The notes under the pieces: generated by a model | The model's database searches: none | The model's input: only the letters and a program-made list of their open reading frames with translations | Told to the model about the DNA's origin: nothing | Made by a program: the position numbers and the translations under genes | Assembly (NCBI RefSeq): GCF_013415325.1 | Contig: NZ_JACBYE010000031.1 | Location: 1 to 50,081, forward strand | Origin: Sanguibacter inulinus | Lineage (GTDB): Bacteria; Actinomycetota; Actinomycetes; Actinomycetales; Cellulomonadaceae | Direction: 5' to 3' | Length of the DNA stretch: 50,081 bases | Shown: in pieces, positions 41,918 to 50,081 of the stretch | How the letters are laid out: every line of letters starts with the position of its first letter | Position numbering within the stretch: the first letter of the stretch is position 1

Positions 41918-42526
41918 CTACGCGAGGATCTCGTCGAGCGTCTGCCACCTCGCCGTCTGGGTGAGCGGCTCGCCGACGGGCGTCTGGCCCGTCCGGTCGA
42001 GGTACGCCATGACGTGCTCGAGCAGCTGGGGACGATAGGTCCGACGGTTCCGCGACCGGTCGAGCACCGACAAGCCCGCCGGGTTGGGGTCGAGGAGCAC
42101 GAGCCCCGGTCGCTCGAAGAACGCCTGGTAGTACGGCTCGTGCTGCTCTGGCGAGAGCTTCGGATGGTCGACCACCTCCACGGGGCGGTCCATGCGCCGG
42201 CCTGCTACCCGGTTCATGTCGGCCCCGGCGGCGATCAGTCGCCGCACCAGCGGCGGGTCGATCTCGGGATCGCGTGGGTGGCGCCCCAGCAACCCGTGGA
42301 GCAGCGTGTACCCGTGCGAGAGTGCGGCGGCGTCAGCGCCGTCGTCGAGCAGCCTGTGCGCGATGAGCGAGCGGGTCGCGGGGTCTGGGTTGTCGATCGC
42401 GCTCCAGAGCAGTGGCTTCCGGCGTACCCGGTCGACGCCGCTCGGCCACGTCTCGGGATCGTACGCGTCGAGGAACTCCTCAGCGGTAGCGTCTCCCAGC
42501 CAGTACCCTGACACGTCTGCCGTCAT
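41918..42526 (-). CDS. Ankyrin-repeat protein, N-terminal part (ends at in-frame TAG)
   Basis: A 202-residue product with degenerate ankyrin repeats: RRKPLLWSAIDNPDPATRSL, IAHRLLDDGADAAALSHGYT, LLHGLLGRHPRDPEIDPPLV and RRLIAAGADMNRV. ATG at 42526 has AGGA 8 bases upstream. The TAG at 41918 falls between repeats and the frame continues beyond it with further good repeats, so this is probably the front half of a longer protein. Either the gene is a recent pseudogene, the base is an error, or the TAG is read through. Role unknown; such proteins mediate protein-protein contacts. Confidence 0.75.
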   Translation of the reverse strand: MTADVSGYWLGDATAEEFLDAYDPETWPSGVDRVRRKPLLWSAIDNPDPATRSLIAHRLLDDGADAAALSHGYTLLHGLLGRHPRDPEIDPPLVRRLIAAGADMNRVAGRRMDRPVEVVDHPKLSPEQHEPYYQAFFERPGLVLLDPNPAGLSVLDRSRNRRTYRPQLLEHVMAYLDRTGQTPVGEPLTQTARWQTLDEILA

Positions 42527-42621
42527 CTCGGTCCTGTCTGCTCGAGCGGTCGCCGTCGGGTGCGCAGCGGCTCACCACAGAGGTTAGGCGGTACGCCCGA
42601 CACGGTCGTGCACTGCCGGGG

Positions 42622-42951
42622 TCAGTCCTGCGTGGCCTCCCGGGTCTGCACGATGACGACGGTCATCTCGGTGTCGGCCCACGAGGTGTGCTGCTCGCCC
42701 TTCGACCAGCGGACCGTGGTGCCAGGGCCGACGGGGTGCTCGACGCCGTCGTCGGAGGAGACCCGGCCTCTGCCGGCGAGCACGGCGAAGACCTGGTCCG
42801 TGCCGGCCGCGTGCCGGGGGAGGGTGCTTCCCGGGGCGAGGGTCGCGACGTCGATGCGGGTGCGGCCGGTGGTCTTGCCGTCGAGCAGCTGGGTCATGCC
42901 GATCCCGGGGGCGTCGTGGAAGAAGGTCGGGGTCTCGGTGGTGATGTCCAT
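42622..42951 (-). CDS. Small cupin-domain protein
   Basis: A 109-residue single-cupin protein. Motif 1 is reduced: LAPGSTLPRHAAGTDQVFAVLAGRGRV keeps the His, an acidic residue and the glycines; motif 2 reads VGPGTTVRWSKGEQHTSWA with its His. A metal site is likely but the substrate is not evident. ATG at 42951 follows AAGG by 9 bases; a TAAGGT that could also serve as a leaderless -10 overlaps this. The longer frame starting at 43062 is not needed. Confidence 0.75.
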   Translation of the reverse strand: MDITTETPTFFHDAPGIGMTQLLDGKTTGRTRIDVATLAPGSTLPRHAAGTDQVFAVLAGRGRVSSDDGVEHPVGPGTTVRWSKGEQHTSWADTEMTVVIVQTREATQD

Positions 42952-43083
42952 GCGAGACCTTAGCGCGCCTCGACCGTTGACATCCTTCACCCGCTCTGAG
43001 AAGGTCGTGCTCGACGACGGCAAGCGCTTCCCATTGATCGGCGTCGGGTCCGGGATGTTCATCGACGAGCATCCACGATGGCT

Positions 43084-43095
43084 TGAATCGATTCA
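43084..43095. promoter_or_regulatory. LacI-like operator upstream of the RG-I enzyme gene
   Basis: TGAATCGATTCA is a perfect 12-base palindrome with central CG, overlapping a possible -35 (TTGAAT) and 12 bases before a possible -10 (TAGAAA at 43107). It resembles neither of the other two operator sets. The remaining part of the 312-base gap (42952-43263) shows no gene. Confidence 0.55.
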
Positions 43096-43263
43096 TTCTG
43101 TAGTTGTAGAAACACCTCGCTCCACCTCCCGCTCGGCAACAGCGCCGTGCACGCCCGTGACGAAGACCCTCGGGTGCAGACGGTGGCGCGGCCCCTGTCG
43201 CCCGGGCACAGACGCACGGGCGCCGGAACTCACCGACCGAGATTCCACGAGCAGGAGACCTTC

Positions 43264-46200
43264 ATGCACAGCACCATCCCCGGGGCACCGACCCCGCGGA
43301 GCGGCGGGCCGCAGACGCCCCGCCGCCACCGGAGCAGAGCCCTGAGAGCCGTCGTCGCCGGAGCGGCCGCAGCGTCGACAGCACTGACGGCTGTCGTCGT
43401 CGCACTCCCCGCGACGGCAGACGACACCGTCCCGGGCGCCCCCGCCAGCGCGAGCACCCAGGTCGTCGACGCCGGCACGACCACGACCACGACCCCGGTC
43501 GAGACACCGGCCCCGCCGACAGCCCCGCCGTCAGCTCCGACGACCGTGGACGAGGCCACGACCGACAGCGGTGCTCTGGACCCTGGGACCCCCACGACGG
43601 AGATCCCCGACGACGGTGCAGCAGAGACGCCCGACGCACCGACGGCGCCGGACGCGCAGGTCGCGCCCGAGACCGACGTGGCGGGAGCCGACGAGACCGC
43701 CGCTGCAGACGACCCGGCCGGCCCTGTCGTGCCCGGTCTCGCAGCCCCCGCGTGGGTCCGCACGGCGCACGTGACCGAGTCGGCCGTGACGCTGCGCTGG
43801 GACCAGGTCGCGGGTGCGACGGGCTACGTGCTGACCCGCTCGGGAACCGTGGACGGCACGTACACCGAGGTCGGGCGCACGGGTGAGCGGACCTTCAGCC
43901 TCGTCGACCCTGACGCCGACACCGCGACCGTGGGGTACTACCGCGTCGCCGCGACGACAGCCGCTGGTCGTTCGGAGTACTCCGCGGCGACCGCCACCCC
44001 CGTGGCGACCCCGGCCGCGCTCCCCGAGGGTGGGGTCCTGCGCCTCGACCTCGGACCCGGCGCCGTCGAGGAGGGCTGGACCGGCCTCGACGCGTCGACC
44101 GCCTACACCGCAGAGTCCCGTCTCGGGTTCGTCGACACGGCCCAGGTGACGGGCACCGACAGGGGCGGCGACGACGCGCTCCGCGGCGACTTCGTCACCG
44201 TCGGCGACACCGAGCTCGTCGTCGACCTCCCGGCGGGCGACTACACAGTGACCCTCGTGGCCGGTGACCCCACAGGCCCGACGGACATCTCGATCACGGC
44301 CGAGACCGTCGCCAAGGTGCAGCCGACCACGAAGCCGGCCGGCGAGACCCTCGAGATGTCCTTCGACCTCGCTCTCGTCGACGGCCAGCTCAACCTCGAG
44401 CTCGGCGGGACCGCCGCGAACCTCGCGGCCCTGACCATCACCCGCCTCCCGGACCGCGTGGCTGCCGGGACCCCGACGGCCTTCCTCACCGGCGACTCGA
44501 CGGTCCAGACGTACACCTCTGACTACGCCCCGCAGGCGGGCTGGGGGCAGATGCTGCCGCGGTTCCTCGCCGACGACGTGACCGTCGCGAACCACGCGAT
44601 CGGTGGACGCAGCACCAAGAACTTCATCAGCCAGGGACGCCTCGACGAGGTGCTGCGGCAGATCGAGCCGGGCGACTACCTGTTCGTGCAGTTCGGCCAC
44701 AACGACAACTCCTTCGGTGTGGACGACCGCTACGCAGCCCCGGCCGACTACGCGGACTACCTGCGGACCTTCGTCGACGGTGCTGTCCAGCGCGGTGCCA
44801 CCCCGGTCGTCGTCACGCCTGTCTCGCGGCGCGCCGTCGATGCGCAGGGCGCGTTCACGGTCTCCTTCCCCGAGTACGTGCAGGCCGCGACAGACCTGGC
44901 CGCGGCCGAGGGCGTGCCGCTCGTCGACCTCTCCAGGCTGAGCCGGGAGTACCTCGACTCGATCGGGGCCGAGGCCGCGAAGTCCGTGTTCCTGCACGTG
45001 CCGGCCGGGGTCTACCCGGGCCGCCCGTCCGGGACGACCGACGACACGCACTTCCAGGAGTACGGCGCGATCCAGATGGCGCGCCTCGTCGCGGGGGCCG
45101 TCGCAGGGCTCGACATCCCGCTCGCCGGGTCTGTCCTCGAGGTCGAGCCGCCCGCCGCGGTCCCCGCAGCACCCGTCGGGCTCGTCGCAGGCGACGTCTC
45201 CAACGCCGGCGCGCTGCTGCGCTGGACACCCGTCGACGGCGCCGACATCTACACGGTGTTCCGCAAGGACGCCGCCGCGGGCGACGACGCCTACGCGCTC
45301 GTCGGCTCGTCGACGCTCCCGCAGTCGGCGGTCTCGGGCCTCACCGAGGGCGCGTCCTACGACTTCCGCGTGGTCGCGGTCAACGGTCGGGGTGACTCCG
45401 AGCCGTCGGCTCCGGTGCGGGTCACCACCTCCCTCGCGCGCTACAAGTTCGACGTGCAGCTGGCCGGGAACCCGCTCATGCCCGGCTACACCGAGCTGAA
45501 CCAGAACAGCCTCTACACACCCGAGAAGGGCGTCGGCTTCCTCGACGTGACAGGGCTCGGGGGCCGCGACCGCGGGACCGGCTACACACCGCCGCCGGAC
45601 GACCTGCAGCGGGACTTCCTGCTGCCCGGCCCGCAGCACGTCTTCGCGCTCGACGTGCCGAACGGCACGTACGCCGTCAAGACCTACAACGGCGACTGGA
45701 TCGGCAGCAGCCGGTCGAACGTCGTCATCGAGGGCAAAGACTTCGGGGCGTCCAACGCCGGGGCCGCGTCGGTCTCGCAGAAGACCAGCTCGCCGGTCCT
45801 CGTCACCGACGGCCAGCTGAACATCCAGCTCACCGGAGCCTCGTCCCGTCTCAACGGCATCGAGGTGACACCGCTGCTGCTCGCGCCGCAGACGCTCGCC
45901 CTCGACGACCTGTCGATCGACGGCACTGCGGTCTCCACCTCGATCTCCTGGCAGCCCGTCGACGTCGCGGTCGCGTACCGCGTCTACCGTCAGGGTGCCA
46001 ACGAGCAGACCCCGGTCCGGGTGGCCGAGCAGCCCGGGACGACGCTGGTCGACACCGGCGCGGCCGTCGGGCAGGTCTACACGTACACGGTCACGGCCGT
46101 CGACGCCGCAGGCATGGAGTCTGTCGCGTCGAACGCGCTCGAGGTCGTCACGGTCGACGAGGGCGTCGCCGCGCCGGCCGCACCCACGGGCCTGACCCTC

Positions 46201-48921
46201 GGCGCCGTCGGCAAGAACGACGTGACCTTCACCTGGGACACCCAGGACGACGCGATCGCCTACTCGGTCTACCGTGCGTCCACGGCCGACGGCGACGCCG
46301 TCCTCGTCGGCAGCTCGTCGACCGCGACGTTCACCGACACCACGGTGCTCACCACGGTGCCGTACTACTACGAGGTCGCCGCCGTGAACGCGGGCGGCGA
46401 GTCCGCACGCTCCGAGCGGCTCGCCTCGACGGCCGGCACGGTCCTCGCCCGGCAGGCCGAGCACCTCGACCGCTCGCCCGTCGCCGTGAAGGTCGACGAG
46501 GGTGTGTACCTCGGCTGGCGGATGCTCGGGCTCGACCCTGAAGAGATCGGCTTCACAGTCCAGCGCGACGGCACGACGATCACGCCGCGCCCGATCACCA
46601 CGAGCACCAACTACGTCGACCCTGACGGCACCGCCGAGTCCACCTACACGGTGACGCCGGTCTACGCAGGCCTGCGGTCCGAGCCCACAGCCGAGTTCGG
46701 GGTGTGGGCCGACGGCTCGTACGACGTCCCGCTCGACAAGCCGGCCGACGCCTACACCAAGGACGGCCAGCCGTACTCCTACTACGCAGGCGACACCACG
46801 GTCGGCGACCTCGACGGCGACGGCGAGTACGAGCTCGTGGTCATGTGGTCGCCGAGCAACGGCAAGGACAACTCGCAGTCGGGCTACACCGGGACCGTCT
46901 ACGTCGACGCGTACAGGCTCGACGGGACGCGCCTGTGGCGCATCTCGATGGGCCCGAACATCCGCGCCGGTGCGCACTACACGCAGATGGTGGTCTTCGA
47001 CCTCGACTCTGACGGTCGGGCCGAGATCATGCTCAAGACCGCCGACGGCACCGTCGACGGCGTCGGCACGGTCATCGGCGACCCGGACGCCGACTACCGC
47101 AACTCCGGCGGCTACGTCCTCACCGGGCCGGAGTTCCTCACGGTCTTCGACGGTGAGACCGGAGCCGCTGTCGACACCGTCGCCTACGACCCGCCGCGCG
47201 GCGACGTCGGCGCGTGGGGCGACACCTACGGCAACAGGGTCGACAGGTTCCTCGCCGGGGTCGCGTACCTCGACGGCGAGCACCCGAGCGCGATCTTCAG
47301 CCGTGGCTACTACACGCGCACGGTCGTCGCGACGTACGACTTCGACGGCACGTCGCTCACGCAGCGCTGGGTCTTCGACTCCGACGTCGCCGGTGACCAG
47401 TACCGCGGGCAGGGCAACCACAACCTGTCGGTCGCCGACGTCGACGGCGACCAGAAGGACGAGATCGTCTTCGGCTCGATGACCCTCGACGACGACGGCA
47501 CGGTGCTCTACTCGACAGGGCTCGGGCACGGCGACGCGATGCACGTCTCCGACCTGATCCCGTCACGGCCCGGTCTCGAGGTCTTCGCTGTGCACGAGGA
47601 GGCCCCGAGCTCGAAGGGCATCGGCGCGACCATGCGCGACGCCGCCACGGGCGAGGTCCTCTGGTCCATGCCCGCCACCCGCGACGTCGGGCGCGGTGCC
47701 TCCGCGGACATCGACCCGACGCACGACGGCGCCGAGTCCTGGGCCGTGACCGCCGACGGGGCCTGGGACAGCCGTGCCGGGCAGATGCGCGCCGCCGACG
47801 GCACGCTGATCTCCGAGACCATCCCGGCGGCGAACTTCCTCACCTGGTGGGACGGCGACCTCCTCCGGGAGATCACCGACCACGACTTCTCGACGGACAC
47901 ACGCGTCGGCGTGCCCTCGGTGTCCAAGTGGGACTGGGAGGACCAGCAGACCGTGCGCCTCGAGACCCTCGAGGGGACCCGGACGAACAACGACACCAAG
48001 GGCAACCCCGCCCTCCAGGCGGACCTCTTCGGCGACTGGCGCGAAGAGCTCGTGTACCGCACGGACGACTCGTCGGCGCTGCGCGTCTTCACGACGACCG
48101 ACGTCACCGAGCACCGCCTGCGCACCCTCATGCACGACCCCGTCTACAGGCTCGGGGTCGCGTGGCAGAACGTGTCGTACAACCAGCCCCCGCACACGAG
48201 CTATCTCCTCGGGGAGGGGATGGAGACACCTGCGGCACCGTCGATCGTCTACACGGGGCACGACGGGTCGGGCGTCGTCACCTCGCCGGCAGGACCGCCC
48301 GTGCCGGTGGACGAGTCTGCGCTGCTGCCCGGCCTCGAGGGTCTCGTCACGGTGCCGGGCGGAGAGCACTCGCCGGGCGACACCGTGCCGGTGACGCTCG
48401 TGGACGACTCGCGGACCGGTGAGTGGATGTCGGTGTGGCTGCGCTCCGACCCTGTGCTGCTGGGTGACTGGCAGCAGGTGTCCGACGCGTCCACGCTCAC
48501 CGCGGTGATCCCGCTCGACGCCGCGCCGGGGGAGCACAGGATCGTGGTCCAGGACGGCAGCGACGAGGTGGTCGGCTGGACCGCCCTGCTCGTCGCCGCC
48601 GAGACCGACCCGGGGACCGGTCCCGGGACCGAACCCGACCCGGGGACAGCTCCTGATCCGGGGACCGACCCCGGAGCCGGACCCGAGACAGGTGGTGCCG
48701 CCCCGGGCACCGGACCCGGTGGGGGCTCGGGGACGGGCGGTGCCGCAGGCTCTGGCTCGACTGTCGGGACCGGCTCGGGCACGAGCCCCGGTTCGCTCAG
48801 CGCGACGGGCGCCGAGATCGGCGTCGCCGTCGGTGCGGGAGTGCTCCTGCTGCTCGCCGGCGCCGTGCTGCTCGTCGTCCGCCGCCGGCGTGGCCAGACC
48901 GGCACGACAGGTCTGGTCTGA
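43264..48921 (+). CDS. Cell-wall-anchored rhamnogalacturonan acetylesterase / PL11 rhamnogalacturonan lyase
   Basis: A 1885-residue secreted multidomain enzyme. Order (approximate residues): signal peptide 1-55 ending PATA; Thr/Pro/Ala linker 55-155; fibronectin-III 157-250; beta-sandwich 253-397; SGNH/CE12 rhamnogalacturonan acetylesterase 400-619 with the Ser in LTGDSTVQTY, Asn in FVQFGHNDNSF and DTHF Asp/His; FN3 629-723; second beta-sandwich 724-879; two FN3 880-1059; PL11 rhamnogalacturonan lyase 1060-1672 (LARQAEHLDRSPVAVKVDEG to YKLGVAWQN-like end, with many DxDxDG calcium loops); Ig-like 1680-1779; Gly/Pro/Thr spacer; LSATG sorting motif at 1845, transmembrane helix and RRRRGQ tail. 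ATG 43264 has CAGGAG upstream. It should deacetylate and cleave RG-I backbone at the cell surface. Confidence 0.9.
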   Translation: MHSTIPGAPTPRSGGPQTPRRHRSRALRAVVAGAAAASTALTAVVVALPATADDTVPGAPASASTQVVDAGTTTTTTPVETPAPPTAPPSAPTTVDEATTDSGALDPGTPTTEIPDDGAAETPDAPTAPDAQVAPETDVAGADETAAADDPAGPVVPGLAAPAWVRTAHVTESAVTLRWDQVAGATGYVLTRSGTVDGTYTEVGRTGERTFSLVDPDADTATVGYYRVAATTAAGRSEYSAATATPVATPAALPEGGVLRLDLGPGAVEEGWTGLDASTAYTAESRLGFVDTAQVTGTDRGGDDALRGDFVTVGDTELVVDLPAGDYTVTLVAGDPTGPTDISITAETVAKVQPTTKPAGETLEMSFDLALVDGQLNLELGGTAANLAALTITRLPDRVAAGTPTAFLTGDSTVQTYTSDYAPQAGWGQMLPRFLADDVTVANHAIGGRSTKNFISQGRLDEVLRQIEPGDYLFVQFGHNDNSFGVDDRYAAPADYADYLRTFVDGAVQRGATPVVVTPVSRRAVDAQGAFTVSFPEYVQAATDLAAAEGVPLVDLSRLSREYLDSIGAEAAKSVFLHVPAGVYPGRPSGTTDDTHFQEYGAIQMARLVAGAVAGLDIPLAGSVLEVEPPAAVPAAPVGLVAGDVSNAGALLRWTPVDGADIYTVFRKDAAAGDDAYALVGSSTLPQSAVSGLTEGASYDFRVVAVNGRGDSEPSAPVRVTTSLARYKFDVQLAGNPLMPGYTELNQNSLYTPEKGVGFLDVTGLGGRDRGTGYTPPPDDLQRDFLLPGPQHVFALDVPNGTYAVKTYNGDWIGSSRSNVVIEGKDFGASNAGAASVSQKTSSPVLVTDGQLNIQLTGASSRLNGIEVTPLLLAPQTLALDDLSIDGTAVSTSISWQPVDVAVAYRVYRQGANEQTPVRVAEQPGTTLVDTGAAVGQVYTYTVTAVDAAGMESVASNALEVVTVDEGVAAPAAPTGLTLGAVGKNDVTFTWDTQDDAIAYSVYRASTADGDAVLVGSSSTATFTDTTVLTTVPYYYEVAAVNAGGESARSERLASTAGTVLARQAEHLDRSPVAVKVDEGVYLGWRMLGLDPEEIGFTVQRDGTTITPRPITTSTNYVDPDGTAESTYTVTPVYAGLRSEPTAEFGVWADGSYDVPLDKPADAYTKDGQPYSYYAGDTTVGDLDGDGEYELVVMWSPSNGKDNSQSGYTGTVYVDAYRLDGTRLWRISMGPNIRAGAHYTQMVVFDLDSDGRAEIMLKTADGTVDGVGTVIGDPDADYRNSGGYVLTGPEFLTVFDGETGAAVDTVAYDPPRGDVGAWGDTYGNRVDRFLAGVAYLDGEHPSAIFSRGYYTRTVVATYDFDGTSLTQRWVFDSDVAGDQYRGQGNHNLSVADVDGDQKDEIVFGSMTLDDDGTVLYSTGLGHGDAMHVSDLIPSRPGLEVFAVHEEAPSSKGIGATMRDAATGEVLWSMPATRDVGRGASADIDPTHDGAESWAVTADGAWDSRAGQMRAADGTLISETIPAANFLTWWDGDLLREITDHDFSTDTRVGVPSVSKWDWEDQQTVRLETLEGTRTNNDTKGNPALQADLFGDWREELVYRTDDSSALRVFTTTDVTEHRLRTLMHDPVYRLGVAWQNVSYNQPPHTSYLLGEGMETPAAPSIVYTGHDGSGVVTSPAGPPVPVDESALLPGLEGLVTVPGGEHSPGDTVPVTLVDDSRTGEWMSVWLRSDPVLLGDWQQVSDASTLTAVIPLDAAPGEHRIVVQDGSDEVVGWTALLVAAETDPGTGPGTEPDPGTAPDPGTDPGAGPETGGAAPGTGPGGGSGTGGAAGSGSTVGTGSGTSPGSLSATGAEIGVAVGAGVLLLLAGAVLLVVRRRRGQTGTTGLV

Positions 48922-48944
48922 CCTCGGACGTGGTGCTGCGCAGT

Positions 48945-48985
48945 CCCTCGCCGCCCGGCTGCCTCACGCACCCGGGCGGCGAGGG
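48945..48985. terminator. Hairpin terminator after the RG-I enzyme gene
   Basis: Perfect 14-base arms (48945-48958 and 48972-48985) with a 13-base loop, 24 bases after the stop codon. Confidence 0.8.
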
Positions 48986-49021
48986 CGTGCGCCCAGGCCC
49001 CCGACCTGCCAAGGTGAGCAG

Positions 49022-50008
49022 ATGACGGTCAACCTCAGCCCGCTGGGACTCGGGACCTCCCAGCTCGGGAACCTCTACCGCGAGACGACGGACGCCGAGG
49101 CCTCAGGCGCGGTCGATACAGCGTGGGACGGCGGCGTGCGGTACTTCGACACCGCCCCCGCCTACGGCCGCGGCCTCTCAGAGCGACGCCTCGGCGCGCT
49201 GCTTGCCGAGCGGCCCCGGGACGAGTACGTGCTCTCGACCAAGGTGGGTCGCCGGCTCGTCCCCTCGCCCGAGACCGCCGACGAGCGCGACCCCATGTTC
49301 GACGTCCCCGCAGACCACAGGCTCGAGGACGACCTCAGCCGCGACGGCATCCGCCGGTCCCTGCACGAGAGCCTCGACCGCCTGGGGCTCGACCGCGTGG
49401 ACGTGCTCTACCTCCACGACCCGGACGACCACGAAGAGCAGGCGCTGACGACCGCCATCCCCGCGATGATCGAGCTGCGCGAGGAGGGTCTGGTCCGCGC
49501 CGTCGGTGCGGGCATGAACCAGACGGCGATGCTCACCCGCTTCGTCGAGGAGACCGACATCGACCTCGTGCTGTGCGCGGGGCGTTACACGCTCCTCGAG
49601 CAGGGCGCGCTCGCGGACCTGCTGCCGGCCGCGCTCGCCCACGACGTGGGTGTCGTGATCGGCGGGGTGTTCAACTCTGGGCTGCTCGCCCGACCGCGTC
49701 CGCCCGAGGGTGCTCTCTACAACTACTCCGAGGCCCCAGCACCGCTGCTCGAGCGCGCCCGGAAGATCGCCGACGCCTGCGAGCACCACGGCGTGACGCT
49801 GCCTGCCGCGGCCCTCGCCTTCGTCCGTGCGCACCCCGCGGTCGTCTCGACGGTGGTCGGGGCGCGCGGCGCAGACCAGGTCTCGGCCTTCCTCGAGGCG
49901 GCCCGGACCCCTGTGCCTGTCGAGCTGTGGGCGGAGCTGCGGGAGGCTTGGTTGCTCGACCCGATGGCCCCGGTGCCGCACGCGAGCCTGCCGGACATCA
50001 GCATCTGA
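49022..50008 (+). CDS. Aldo/keto reductase
   Basis: A 328-residue NAD(P)-dependent enzyme of the aldo/keto reductase superfamily, (beta/alpha)8 barrel. Catalytic tetrad: Asp43 and Tyr48 in VRYFDTAPAYG, Lys74 in VLSTKVG, and His near 133 in VDVLYLHDPDDH. The subgroup with GLGTSQLGNL at the start and FVRAHPAVVSTVVGARGADQV at the end includes D-threo-aldose (L-fucose) 1-dehydrogenase and pyridoxal 4-dehydrogenase, so oxidation of a deoxy- or 6-deoxy-sugar from RG-I is possible but unproven. ATG at 49022 follows AAGGTGAG by 4 bases; the in-frame start at 48692 would lie inside the preceding gene. Confidence 0.88.
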   Translation: MTVNLSPLGLGTSQLGNLYRETTDAEASGAVDTAWDGGVRYFDTAPAYGRGLSERRLGALLAERPRDEYVLSTKVGRRLVPSPETADERDPMFDVPADHRLEDDLSRDGIRRSLHESLDRLGLDRVDVLYLHDPDDHEEQALTTAIPAMIELREEGLVRAVGAGMNQTAMLTRFVEETDIDLVLCAGRYTLLEQGALADLLPAALAHDVGVVIGGVFNSGLLARPRPPEGALYNYSEAPAPLLERARKIADACEHHGVTLPAAALAFVRAHPAVVSTVVGARGADQVSAFLEAARTPVPVELWAELREAWLLDPMAPVPHASLPDISI

Positions 50009-50020
50009 GAGGTCGCTACC

Positions 50021-50054
50021 CTGGTCAGGGCCGCACCGTCGCGGTCCTGACCAG
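50021..50054. terminator. Hairpin between the aldo/keto reductase and the next gene
   Basis: CTGGTCAGG/CCTGACCAG arms (50021-50029 and 50046-50054) with an inner CCGC/GCGG stem and a G-T pair. It may end the aldo/keto reductase transcript or lie in the leader of the next gene; TACCCT at 50017-50022 could be a -10 box. Confidence 0.5.
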
Positions 50055-50078
50055 TCCCGTGATCACAGGAGATCCGTA

Positions 50079-50081
50079 GTG
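50079..50081 (+). other. Start codon of the next gene (cut by window end)
   Basis: A GTG at the very end of the window is preceded by AGGAG 10 bases upstream, a good ribosome binding site. Nothing of the protein is visible. Confidence 0.4.

Noticed and set aside
42957-42962. TAAGGT as a leaderless -10 box for the cupin gene
   Set aside because: The spacing is five rather than six bases and the same bases form a usable AAGG ribosome binding site, so the case is undecided.
43147-43263. Upstream start of the RG-I enzyme at 43147
   Set aside because: The 39 extra residues would precede the signal peptide; ATG 43264 has CAGGAG and places the signal peptide correctly.
43531-47544. A 1337-residue minus-strand open frame opposite the RG-I enzyme
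   Set aside because: Arg/Val/Asp/Gly-rich composition with no domain, and it mirrors a plus-strand gene with clear enzyme motifs. Long antisense frames are expected at this GC content.
1-50081. CRISPR arrays, insertion sequences, integrases, tRNA or rRNA genes
   Set aside because: No evenly spaced direct repeats with spacers, no transposase or integrase frames with conserved motifs, and no tRNA-like cloverleaf or rRNA segments were seen.

Overview
The window is very GC-rich DNA with strong G/C bias at third codon positions. ClpC with a ClgR-type box, LutABC, LAxTG-like sorting signals, leaderless genes and TANNNT -10 boxes all point to a high-GC Gram-positive actinobacterium. The mix of polysaccharide-utilisation genes suggests a Micrococcales relative of Cellulomonas, Sanguibacter or Oerskovia; this placement is inference.

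Left part (1-18.6 kb): mostly housekeeping and small autonomous modules. In order: the 3' end of a PspC-domain gene, a methyltransferase, pgi, a LapA-like membrane protein (minus), clpC, a P-loop kinase, a TspO-related membrane protein, a LuxR/histidine-kinase two-component system divergent from an FtsX-type ABC transporter, the lactate-oxidation operon lutABC (minus) with a perfect FadR/LldR-type operator, a GtrA-like protein, an orphan ABC ATPase, a leaderless FCD-type GntR regulator, a gdx/sugE guanidinium exporter behind a guanidine-III riboswitch, and a cupredoxin-like lipoprotein.

Middle part (18.6-34.7 kb): a carbohydrate island probably controlled by one LacI-family regulator. It holds a Gfo/Idh/MocA oxidoreductase, a stand-alone DUF6807 protein, a LacI regulator fused to its own DUF6807 domain, a GNAT acetyltransferase, a GH43 glycosidase, a complete CUT1 sugar ABC transporter (binding protein on plus; two permeases with an esterase on minus), a second Gfo/Idh/MocA oxidoreductase and altronate dehydratase. 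Six near-identical palindromes of the type AGAAACCGGTTTCT lie in the promoter regions of exactly these units. A lower-GC, leaderless HEPN/Abi-like gene sits between the binding-protein gene and the permease operon.

Right part (34.7-50.1 kb): a SigB-like sigma factor behind a strong TATAAT promoter and a structured leader, a flavodoxin-like reductase, uronate isomerase divergent from a second LacI regulator (a different operator type, TGNAAACGNTNNCA), a uronate reductase of the mannitol dehydrogenase family, an ankyrin-repeat gene broken by an in-frame TAG, a small cupin, a giant cell-wall-anchored enzyme combining a rhamnogalacturonan acetylesterase with a PL11 rhamnogalacturonan lyase, and an aldo/keto reductase.

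Taken together, the middle and right parts look like a pectin/rhamnogalacturonan-I programme. The surface enzyme deacetylates and cleaves RG-I, GH43 and the esterase trim oligosaccharides, the ABC transporter imports them, and UxaC, the uronate reductase and altronate dehydratase carry galacturonate towards 2-keto-3-deoxygluconate. KDG kinase, KDPG aldolase, the transporter ATPase and rhamnose catabolic genes are not in the window. The least described element is the LacI-DUF6807 fusion with its tandem DUF6807 paralogue.
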